Shown here: in pieces, positions 1-5,484 of the stretch
Layout: the number at the start of each line of letters is the position of its first letter
How positions within the stretch are numbered: the first letter of the stretch is position 1
Translations under genes and position numbers: made by a program
The notes under the pieces: generated by a model
What the model was told of the DNA's origin: nothing
What the model saw: the letters and a program-made list of their open reading frames with translations, nothing else
The model's database searches: none
Assembly (NCBI GenBank): GCA_026985375.1
Contig: JALSQP010000061.1
Location: 1-13,733, forward strand
Direction of reading: 5' to 3'
DNA from: Desulfurococcales archaeon
GTDB taxonomy: Archaea > Thermoproteota > Thermoprotei_A > Sulfolobales > Desulfurococcaceae
Length of the DNA: 13,733 bases

Positions 1-83
1 AGAGCCTTATCGCTCTCGTCGTCAAAACCAAGGTAAATCGTTACTTGTACCTTTATAGGCTCTATAATTATTTCTTCACTCAT
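1..83 (-). CDS. Unknown protein, N-terminal fragment (runs off left edge)
   Basis: Only the first 27 codons lie inside the window. The visible N-terminus begins MSEEIIIEPIKVQVT and is followed by a short acidic stretch (FDDESD). It has no signal peptide or recognisable motif, so I assign no function. The ATG at 83-81 is the first possible start, because an in-frame TAG stands five codons upstream. There is no strong ribosome binding site, only an AGG directly before the ATG. A TATA-like box about 90 bases upstream suggests the gene has its own promoter after serS rather than depending on read-through. The alternating hydrophobic pattern (VQVTIYLGF) suggests a beta strand in a soluble protein. 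Reality of the gene is fairly likely; identity is unknown. Confidence 0.55.
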   Translation of the reverse strand, partial: MSEEIIIEPIKVQVTIYLGFDDESDKA

Positions 84-114
84 CCTGGTCCCCGGCTATA
101 GAATCATTTCCGAG

Positions 115-131
115 CTGGGATTTAAACCCAG
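115..131. other. Perfect 5-bp hairpin (CTGGG / CCCAG)
   Basis: The arms CTGGG (115-119) and CCCAG (127-131) enclose a 7-base AT-only loop. It lies between the end of serS and the left-edge gene. It resembles a tRNA arm by size, but the sequence around it gives no cloverleaf (see rejected items). It may be a leader hairpin of the left-edge gene or a loose terminator of serS. No U-tract follows it on the minus strand. Confidence 0.3.
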
Positions 132-168
132 AAAACTGGTATAACCGTGAGAATACCGTGTCCTAGGA

Positions 169-175
169 TTTATAA
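169..175 (-). promoter_or_regulatory. Candidate TATA box for the left-edge gene
   Basis: The minus strand reads TTATAAA here, a good archaeal TATA box. Start of transcription would be expected near 146, giving a leader of about 60 bases before the ATG at 83. It lies in the 128-base gap after serS. The leader would contain the 115-131 hairpin and begin next to two direct ACCGTG repeats. Confidence 0.4.
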
Positions 176-211
176 GGATGTGAAATAGGTGGGTTTCATA
201 CGTAAAACTTA

Positions 212-1591
212 TTATATCTTTTCCTTCTTGACAGGATGGATTGCGTCTTTTGGTGCAGCTTTAAATACTTCAAGATAAGGGCGTAGAACCTTGGGTATTA
301 CAACGACTCCATCAGGCTCCTGATAGTTCTCAAGGATAGATGTTATAGTTCTCGTGCTAGCGATAGCCGTTGAGTTCAGTGTATGGAGATATTCCTTGAT
401 CATACCTTTTCTCCGTACAAGCCTAATTCCCAGTCTGAAGGCTTGCCAGTCAGTACAGTTACTACAACTGACCATTTCTCTAAATCTTCCCTGTGCGGGC
501 ATCCATGTCTCTAGGTCGTATTTCTTGGCTGCTGGCGCTCCCAGGTCGCCGCTTGCAATGTTCACAATACGATAGGGGAGGCCTAGACCTTGGAATAATG
601 TCTCGGCATTAGCAATCAGTTCCTCCATAATGTCCCAGCTCTCCTCGGGCTTAGCATATACGAATTGTTCAACCTTATGGAATTGGTGTACACGAAATAT
701 GCCTTTCAGGTCCCTGTTTCCTGCGCCCGCCTCTTTTCTGAAGCATGGACTTATACCAGCATATTTGAGGGGTAGCATCTCCTCGGGGATGTCTTCTCCT
801 GCGTGAAGCGCTGCTAGAGGATGCTCTGCTGTTGCTATCAGGTATAAGTCTTCTCCCTCGATCTTGTATATGGCATCCTTGAAGGTGTCCATATCAATGA
901 CGCCCATCATTATGTTATATCTAAGCATGTAGGGTGGTAGAACGAGTGCAAACCCCTTGCTCGTCAAGTAGTTTACAGCATAGGCCAGGAGAGCCATATC
1001 AAGGAACGCAATATCTTTGAAGAGATAATAGAACCTGCTGCCTGCTACTTGTCCGGCTTTGAACGTGTCTCCGAGGCGTAGCACTTTTTCCAGCATATCC
1101 GCGTGTCCAATAGGCTTCCAATCAATTACTTGATAATCTATCTTAAATCCGTATTTCTCGGTCTGTTCTTTGAACTGATCGATGTATCCTTCCCATACCT
1201 TGGGCTTGCCCCAGAACCTTATCGGTACATTATAAGTATCATCAGGACCTATAGGTACTGATTCATGGAGAATATTCGGTAGTTTGAATAAGAGTTTGAG
1301 CCTTCTCTCTTCTAGCTCTTTGAGCTCCTTCTCTAATTCCTCGAGCTCTGCTTTCAGCTCCCTAACTTCTTTTATCTTCTCCTCTCTTTCTGGGTCCTTA
1401 AGCCGCGCTATCTCTCGGCTCAATACGTTATGTCTATGTCTTACATCCTGGATCTTAGTCAATAGCTGGCGCCACTTAAGGTCGGTCTCGTAGGCTTCAT
1501 CAACTATTTTAGGATCCATGAACCTCTTCTTAACATATTCTCTAAGCTTCTCGGGATCATTACGTAATAGCTCGAGTATACTCCATGGCAT
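212..1591 (-). CDS. serS: Serine--tRNA ligase (SerS, class II, common type)
   Basis: Charges tRNA-Ser with serine in the cytoplasm. The 459-residue protein has the usual layout. An N-terminal tRNA-binding arm, a long charged antiparallel coiled coil (about residues 35-105, rich in Glu, Lys, Leu and Arg), is followed by the class II catalytic domain. Visible catalytic signatures are the TAE serine-binding motif (254-256), motif 2 beginning [11 protein letters not shown] (284 onward), the SCSNC segment (375-379), and motif 3 with [10 protein letters not shown] (406-415) followed by IPKVLRPYL. This is the widespread SerS type, not the rare zinc-dependent methanogen form. The ATG at 1591 is preceded by GGTG with 9 bases of spacing, which supports this start. 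Length is normal. The gene follows the MIP18-like gene by 78 bases and probably has its own weak promoter. Confidence 0.97.
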   Translation of the reverse strand: MPWSILELLRNDPEKLREYVKKRFMDPKIVDEAYETDLKWRQLLTKIQDVRHRHNVLSREIARLKDPEREEKIKEVRELKAELEELEKELKELEERRLKLLFKLPNILHESVPIGPDDTYNVPIRFWGKPKVWEGYIDQFKEQTEKYGFKIDYQVIDWKPIGHADMLEKVLRLGDTFKAGQVAGSRFYYLFKDIAFLDMALLAYAVNYLTSKGFALVLPPYMLRYNIMMGVIDMDTFKDAIYKIEGEDLYLIATAEHPLAALHAGEDIPEEMLPLKYAGISPCFRKEAGAGNRDLKGIFRVHQFHKVEQFVYAKPEESWDIMEELIANAETLFQGLGLPYRIVNIASGDLGAPAAKKYDLETWMPAQGRFREMVSCSNCTDWQAFRLGIRLVRRKGMIKEYLHTLNSTAIASTRTITSILENYQEPDGVVVIPKVLRPYLEVFKAAPKDAIHPVKKEKI

Positions 1592-1624
1592 ATGTATTCA
1601 CACCTGCAAAGAAAAGATGCTTCC

Positions 1625-1636
1625 CTTTATGAAAAA
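1625..1636 (-). promoter_or_regulatory. Candidate promoter of serS
   Basis: The minus strand carries an A-rich stretch followed by TTTTTCATAAAG. A TATA element here would place transcription start near 1605, giving a leader of about 15 bases that still contains the GGTG ribosome binding site. The match to the archaeal TATA consensus is only moderate, so co-transcription with the upstream MIP18-like gene is equally possible. Confidence 0.3.
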
Positions 1637-1669
1637 TCTTTTTCTATCGATAGGCCATAATATCTGGTA

Positions 1670-2038
1670 TTATTTTTGGCCATAGGCCTTCCTATACTCT
1701 TCGACTATATCATAACCGAACCTCTCTTTAAAGATTCTTCGTCCCTTCTCAGTCATGCGCTCAGGGCTCCAGGGAGGATCATAGACAAGTTCTATCTCTG
1801 CATTAATTCCAAGTTTTTTCTTCAGTTCCTCAGCAACCATCATTGGCAAAATATTTGCGAGGGGACAGAACGGAGTTGTTAGCCCCATTTGTATTTTCGC
1901 ATGTTTATCATCGATGATCATAATATCGTAGATTAGCCCTAGATTCCACAGGTCTATGCCTATCTCGGGATCAGTTATTGTTTCGAGAATCGATATGATC
2001 TTTTTCTTCAATTCTCCGTGAATCTGGTTTTCAGGCAT
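1670..2038 (-). CDS. MIP18/DUF59 family protein (SufT/PaaD-like, Fe-S cluster assembly)
   Basis: A 122-residue soluble protein of the DUF59 (MIP18, SufT, PaaD) family, whose members act in iron-sulfur cluster assembly or delivery. Family marks are DPEIGIDLWNLGLIY near the N-terminus (residues 23-37), the LTTPFCPLA segment with its conserved cysteine (Cys58), and the C-terminal DPPWSPERMT. The start at 2038 is chosen because GGTGA lies at a proper distance upstream (2050-2046). The frame stays open to 2104, but that 22-residue extension reads through a GC-rich structured leader and looks non-coding. The gene has its own TATA box near 2150 and a structured leader, and serS follows 78 bases later. 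The exact client in this organism cannot be told from sequence. Confidence 0.9.
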   Translation of the reverse strand: MPENQIHGELKKKIISILETITDPEIGIDLWNLGLIYDIMIIDDKHAKIQMGLTTPFCPLANILPMMVAEELKKKLGINAEIELVYDPPWSPERMTEKGRRIFKERFGYDIVEEYRKAYGQK

Positions 2039-2068
2039 ATTCTTTTCACCGCTGAGAAAACATAATGC

Positions 2069-2129
2069 GGGGGACAAGTCCCCCCAAGTCATCCGATACC
2101 CCAACTGCGGGGGCGTCGAACTTGGGGGG
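2069..2129 (-). ncRNA. GC-rich, switch-like structured leader (or small RNA) upstream of the DUF59 gene
   Basis: A sharp GC-rich island in an AT-rich neighbourhood. Read on the minus strand, C6AAGT (2129-2120) pairs perfectly with ACTTG6 (2089-2080), a 10-bp stem. Inside it, CCCC (2112-2109) pairs with GGGG (2102-2099). The same G-tract can instead pair with the downstream GTCCCCC (2075-2069) as a 7-bp, 2-base-loop hairpin (2084-2069), so the two folds exclude each other. The TATA box at 2150-2157 predicts transcription starting at about 2128, exactly at the first C-tract. It is followed by TTTT and then the ribosome binding site. An internal loop with CGAC opposite GGATGA resembles a kink-turn. 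It could be a cis-regulatory leader, a free small RNA, or both. It matches no RNA family I can name. Confidence 0.45.
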
Positions 2130-2146
2130 CGGCGCGCATGTTAAAA

Positions 2147-2159
2147 GGATTATTTATCC
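2147..2159 (-). promoter_or_regulatory. TATA box inside a 13-bp dyad, promoter of the DUF59 unit
   Basis: On the minus strand the order is AAAAAAGG (purine-rich, BRE-like), GCGGATAAATAATCC, then the GC-rich leader. The TATA core (2150-2157) is flanked by GGAT and ATCC, so it forms a small palindrome. A start about 26 bases downstream falls at the beginning of the C-tract near 2128. It sits 30 bases after the stop of the 95-residue gene, which explains how a new unit begins within a run of minus-strand genes. Confidence 0.55.
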
Positions 2160-2186
2160 GCCTTTTTTACTCTTACTTGAAGAAGT

Positions 2187-2474
2187 TTAGGATTTACCGA
2201 ACAATTTGCTTCTAATGAAATTTATGTAGCTCTTGGAGGCGGGCACATTTGTTGCTTTAACGGCTATGGTATACAAGATCTTGACTTCTTCTTCAGTAGC
2301 ATAATCCAACGGTATGCCTTTTCTTCCATGGTTTTCCCATCTAGCATAGAGGCTATCCAGTATTTCTTGTACCGTCGGGTTAGAATAGAATGCTATTTTC
2401 CTCCCATCTTCACTACTATCATCAACCATTTCGATGATCTTTTTCTTCATAGACTCTATATCCACTATAATCAT
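2187..2474 (-). CDS. Small conserved-looking hypothetical protein (95 aa)
   Basis: A soluble, charged, mainly alpha-helical protein. There is no signal peptide, membrane segment, cysteine pair or motif that I recognise. Its ATG overlaps the stop codon of the R15P isomerase gene (ATGA), the usual sign of translational coupling in one operon. A second possible start is the ATG at 2450 (MKKKIIEMVDD). The ATG at 2474 has a GGAGG directly before it, too close for a standard ribosome binding site, so re-initiation after the upstream stop is likely. Codon use matches the neighbours. It may be a partner or regulator of the isomerase, judged only from position. A promoter for the next unit follows its stop closely. 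Confidence 0.75.
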   Translation of the reverse strand: MIIVDIESMKKKIIEMVDDSSEDGRKIAFYSNPTVQEILDSLYARWENHGRKGIPLDYATEEEVKILYTIAVKATNVPASKSYINFIRSKLFGKS

Positions 2475-3463
2475 TCCTCCAATGTCTCCTCGAATCTAAT
2501 TCTACCTATTCCACCTTGTTTAATCTTTTCCAAAGCCCATCCGAACCTCTCAAGTAATATTAATATTGCTGACTGCGGCGGTATAACTCCTAGCTCCGTT
2601 ATTATAGCATCGATATACTCTGGTGGAGTAATATCAAATGATGGATTGAGGACTCGAACATTTGGATGTGATGCAATCCAGTCAGCCGGCACTATCTCGG
2701 TAGGATCCCTGAACTCTATTGGTACGAGTTCGCCGATAACAGTTGCTGGACTGAACTTATAGGTTTCCGCTGCTACAAATACTCTGACTCTTGCCTCATG
2801 AGCTGCAAGCGCTACTTGACTGGTCCCTATTTTGTTGACAACTGCACCATTACTTGTAACAGTGTCGGCTCCAACCACTACTTGATCGACCTCGTGCATT
2901 ATGTATCTTACAGCACTATCAGGTATTTGAGTCACTGGTACTCCCTCTCTCGTCAGATGCCTGAATGTTATCCTCCCCTGGAAGAAAGGCCTTGTCTCCG
3001 TGCTATAGACGTGTCTTATCTTCCCCATCCTGTAGGCTTCAACTATAACAGATACTGCGGCGGTACTGTGGCAATGAGTAAGTACAACAGCATCGTCCTT
3101 GATTCTCTTTGCCCCTATTATGCCGATCTTCTTAACTGCCTCGAGGCTCTCCGCTATAAATGTGTCTGCAGCGTGTATAACGGCATCGCGTAGCTCAGCA
3201 ACGTTTCCTTCTGCCTTCTCGAGGTGATACATGACATAATATACTGCATTCGGAAGGCTAACCGCTGTAGGCCTCGTTGATACGAGCAGGTCTGCTACTC
3301 GTGCCATGAATCTACGGAACTCATACGAGTCATTTACTCCATCGTATTTCTGCGCGGCTATTTTCAATGCTTTAGCGGCAGCTCTAGCAATACGCCCTGC
3401 ACCTCTTATACGCATAGTCTTTATGTCTTCCGCTATCTTGAATACCTCTTCTGGAATTTTCAT
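2471..3463 (-). CDS. Ribose-1,5-bisphosphate isomerase (eIF2B-alpha-like family)
   Basis: Converts ribose 1,5-bisphosphate to ribulose 1,5-bisphosphate in the archaeal AMP/pentose bisphosphate salvage pathway, upstream of type III RuBisCO. The protein has the eIF2B-like isomerase layout. Near the N-terminus is RGAG (residues 20-23), then RPTAVSLPNA, then THCHSTAA with the predicted catalytic Cys131. GADTVTSNGAVVNKIGT follows with Asp200, then AAETYKFSP, and a C-terminal TPPEYID. The Cys-to-Asp distance (69 residues) equals that of the characterised Thermococcus enzyme (Cys133/Asp202, from memory). I chose the ATG at 3463 because GGTGA (3473-3469) lies five bases before it; GTG at 3475 or 3472 and ATG at 3469 are alternatives. 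The upstream paralogue's TGA stop lies inside that ribosome binding site. Translation initiation factor 2B alpha is the other name this family receives, but the Cys/Asp pair favours the isomerase. Confidence 0.9.
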   Translation of the reverse strand: MKIPEEVFKIAEDIKTMRIRGAGRIARAAAKALKIAAQKYDGVNDSYEFRRFMARVADLLVSTRPTAVSLPNAVYYVMYHLEKAEGNVAELRDAVIHAADTFIAESLEAVKKIGIIGAKRIKDDAVVLTHCHSTAAVSVIVEAYRMGKIRHVYSTETRPFFQGRITFRHLTREGVPVTQIPDSAVRYIMHEVDQVVVGADTVTSNGAVVNKIGTSQVALAAHEARVRVFVAAETYKFSPATVIGELVPIEFRDPTEIVPADWIASHPNVRVLNPSFDITPPEYIDAIITELGVIPPQSAILILLERFGWALEKIKQGGIGRIRFEETLEE

Positions 3464-3468
3464 GTACA

Positions 3469-4419
3469 TCACCACATGTACTTCTTTTCGAGAGACTCGA
3501 TTATCTCGTCTACACGAAGTATTCTCGGTGGGAAACTACCATAGATCTGCTTAAGAATTACAGGGACAGCTTGTGGAGCGAATAAGCCTACATCAGTCGC
3601 TATCCCATCAATATACTGGGGAGGTGTAACGTCATAAATCGGTGCTCTTGCGCGATAGTTTTCTGGAAGCATGGCACGGATATCAGGGCTCATCAATAGG
3701 GTCCAATCACCCTCGGGAAGCTTCAATAGCTCACCATATATTGTCTCGGGGCTAAACTTGTATAGTGGCGCGATAACGTATACTCTTACCCTAGCCTCAT
3801 TCGATGCCAGACTCAATAAGCTACTGCCAACTTTTCCGACAACAGCCCCATTCACCGCTACGGCTTCAGCACTTATGAACGCCTTTGTACAGTTCTTCAC
3901 GAGGAAGCGTGCTGCAGAGTCTACGATAAGATATATCTCGAAGCCGAGCTTGTCCAGGTAATCCGCAAGATCTATTCCTTCCATACCTGGCCTAGACTCC
4001 ATAACATAGACCTTTACTTTTTTCCCTGTATCGGCAAGTATTTTGAAGAACCTTCTCAGGCAAACACCGCGGCTCAACGTTATTATGGTGTCATCACGCA
4101 ATACTCTATGAGATGCTACTCTTGCAGCTTCCCAGCACGAATCATCTATCTTCTTTCTCAGACCTTCGATGAAGGATATGAAAGAATCTTTGTCATAGTC
4201 TTTTTCTATAAGATATTTCCCTATTTCTCGCATAATGTTCCAAGCACCGGCATTCACAGGCCTACGTTCTTTCAGCTCGTCGACTATGCCCTTATAAGCC
4301 TCGATAACATCCTCTGGTTCACCTTTTTCGGCTACAGCTTTGAACCTCTCAAGAATTAGAAACATGTACTCTGTACCAGACTCTCTTCTTGAATACCCGT
4401 TCTTAATTAGTTCTTCCAT
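3469..4419 (-). CDS. Diverged eIF2B/R15P-isomerase-like paralogue lacking the catalytic Cys and Asp
   Basis: A 316-residue member of the eIF2B-like family, plainly homologous to its downstream neighbour. Shared stretches include DSAARF, VNGAVVGKVGSS, YKFSPETIYGEL and VTPPQYIDGIATDVG. At the catalytic positions it has Ser116 where the neighbour has Cys131, and Glu185 where the neighbour has Asp200, with the same 69-residue spacing. The N-terminal RGAG phosphate-binding segment is absent, and TRPTAV is reduced to RRPVNA. It is therefore probably not an R15P isomerase. It may be a non-catalytic partner, a nucleotide-sensing regulator, or an enzyme with another sugar phosphate substrate. The ATG at 4419 has GGGGAG 8 bases upstream; an upstream in-frame start at 4455 would overlap the previous gene and lacks such support. 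Its stop overlaps the ribosome binding site of the isomerase gene. Confidence 0.85.
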   Translation of the reverse strand: MEELIKNGYSRRESGTEYMFLILERFKAVAEKGEPEDVIEAYKGIVDELKERRPVNAGAWNIMREIGKYLIEKDYDKDSFISFIEGLRKKIDDSCWEAARVASHRVLRDDTIITLSRGVCLRRFFKILADTGKKVKVYVMESRPGMEGIDLADYLDKLGFEIYLIVDSAARFLVKNCTKAFISAEAVAVNGAVVGKVGSSLLSLASNEARVRVYVIAPLYKFSPETIYGELLKLPEGDWTLLMSPDIRAMLPENYRARAPIYDVTPPQYIDGIATDVGLFAPQAVPVILKQIYGSFPPRILRVDEIIESLEKKYMW

Positions 4420-4444
4420 CAAAAACGCTCCCCTTAAGCATAGG

Positions 4445-5359
4445 CTAACTCTCAATTCTTAATATAAATTCTGCTAGTTCACTGACCACTTTCCGAGCCT
4501 CATTTCCAGGGCCTAACGGTAGATCATAGATTGCCATGGGGGTACCTAGGATATCTAGTATTTTTATCGTAGTAAGAAGCGTGGGTGAGGAGGTATAGGC
4601 CGTCAGTAGTACTGACTTCTTGTATCTCTCACCATCATATACAGCTACTTTCGATGGCGCTACAACTAGCACTATTTTCGAGTCCAGCGAGCCCGGGGTC
4701 GGTGCTGCAGAGTCATTATAACTCTCAACCAATACTAAATCGAACATCCTGGATATAAGGCTCATAATAGAATCAATGGACTCATAGATCTTTCTAGAGC
4801 CAAGTATTTTTTCGAGATAATCGGTATTTGCCTCGACGACTATCGTGTTGGGTTTTTCCCTGAACGCATCGAGGAGCCCGTCTACTGTCTTCTTCAAATA
4901 TGTGTTGATTCTCTCATATGTATCTCTACAGAAAACATATGTTGATGCCCTTTCAAGCAAATGTCTATCGTTCATTCTCCAAACATTAGTAATTCTCGCA
5001 ATAACAGCGGAGCCGATAGGATTACTCATTCTCGATACATATGTAGTGCTACGGAATCCGGGCGAAAATGGGTCAAGAGGCATAGTTAGAATATCAAGAG
5101 GAGAAATAGCATCGACTATATCAAGTAACCCCAGTCTCTCAGCCATAATATATGCGTCATGGCCTACGAGGACGCCGAGCTCCAAAGAATGGATCACTGT
5201 GTCATATTGGTACCAACCACTATGGCCCCCTATAGGCTTGAAATAACCTATCCTAAACCCTCTATTCTTCAATTCCTCACCTAACATAAGGGCGATGGTT
5301 GTTTTGCCTGAGTCATATGGTAGTAGTCCCGTAATAAGGATCTTCACCATGATCACCAT
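4445..5359 (-). CDS. P-loop NTPase related to BioD/CobB (SIMIBI class), function unknown
   Basis: A 304-residue soluble ATPase/GTPase. The N-terminal ITGLLPYDSGKTT (residues 9-21) is a deviant Walker A loop like those of dethiobiotin synthetase and cobyrinate amidating enzymes. FKPIGG follows (about 40-45), matching the KP segment after the second strand in that group. VLVESYNDSAAPTPG and the IVLVVAPSKV strand come later, consistent with the SIMIBI fold. There are no neighbouring biotin or cobalamin genes, so I do not assign BioD activity. A TATA-like box at 5383-5388 is centred 26 bases before the ATG at 5359, suggesting a leaderless transcript. The ATG at 5350 is an alternative start. It is the first gene of the isomerase operon, 25 bases before the paralogue, which suggests a role in nucleotide or sugar phosphate metabolism or its control. 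Confidence 0.8.
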   Translation of the reverse strand: MVIMVKILITGLLPYDSGKTTIALMLGEELKNRGFRIGYFKPIGGHSGWYQYDTVIHSLELGVLVGHDAYIMAERLGLLDIVDAISPLDILTMPLDPFSPGFRSTTYVSRMSNPIGSAVIARITNVWRMNDRHLLERASTYVFCRDTYERINTYLKKTVDGLLDAFREKPNTIVVEANTDYLEKILGSRKIYESIDSIMSLISRMFDLVLVESYNDSAAPTPGSLDSKIVLVVAPSKVAVYDGERYKKSVLLTAYTSSPTLLTTIKILDILGTPMAIYDLPLGPGNEARKVVSELAEFILRIES

Positions 5360-5382
5360 GTAGCGATTGAGAGATAAGCATC

Positions 5383-5388
5383 AATATA
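5383..5388 (-). promoter_or_regulatory. TATA box for the P-loop NTPase operon (leaderless start)
   Basis: The minus strand reads GCTATATTGA, with the TATATT core at 5388-5383. Its centre is about 26 bases from the ATG at 5359, so the transcript would begin at or next to the start codon. No ribosome binding site precedes this ATG, which agrees with leaderless translation. Confidence 0.5.
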
Positions 5389-5402
5389 GCGGATCTTGGA
5401 AG

Positions 5403-5429
5403 GGATAGGTAATCATATATTCCCTATCC
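5403..5429. promoter_or_regulatory. Inverted repeat (GGATAGG / CCTATCC) around a TATA box: probable operator
   Basis: Perfect 7-bp arms at 5403-5409 and 5423-5429 are separated by 13 bases. The spacer holds CATATAT (5414-5420), a TATA box for the plus-strand surface protein, with expected transcription start near 5443. A second TATA-like sequence (AATATACA, 5430-5437) lies just after it. A dimeric protein bound to the arms would block TBP. The dyad is also just upstream of the divergent NTPase promoter, so it could act on both. Confidence 0.45.
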
Positions 5430-5484
5430 AATATACAAGCCTATATTGACATCGGATATTAATGTTACAGTTGGGTGGACAATG

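Noticed and set aside
92..190. Possible tRNA: CTGGG/CCCAG arm with a 7-base loop whose minus-strand reading would give a Leu TAA anticodon
   Set aside because: No T-arm with a GTTCRA-type loop, no matching acceptor stem and no D-arm on either strand. The nearby GGTAT/ATACC hairpin has a 10-base loop.
1284..1493. Ser/Leu-rich open frame opposite the serS coiled coil
   Set aside because: It is the antisense image of a Glu/Lys/Leu-rich coiled coil, has no ribosome binding site and overlaps a certain gene.
2039..2104. 22-residue N-terminal extension of the DUF59 protein
   Set aside because: It reads through the GC-rich leader, lacks family similarity, and the internal ATG 2038 has a proper GGTGA site.
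2069..2129. H/ACA guide RNA or tRNA in the GC-rich island
   Set aside because: No ANA box at the required distance from the stem and no balanced pseudouridylation pocket. The GGGGG/CCCCC anticodon-like arm has C at position 33 and T at 37, and there is no T-arm.
4445..5359. Dethiobiotin synthetase or cobyrinate synthase assignment for the P-loop NTPase
   Set aside because: Only the fold-level motifs match. No biotin or cobalamin genes are nearby, so a specific enzyme name is not supported.
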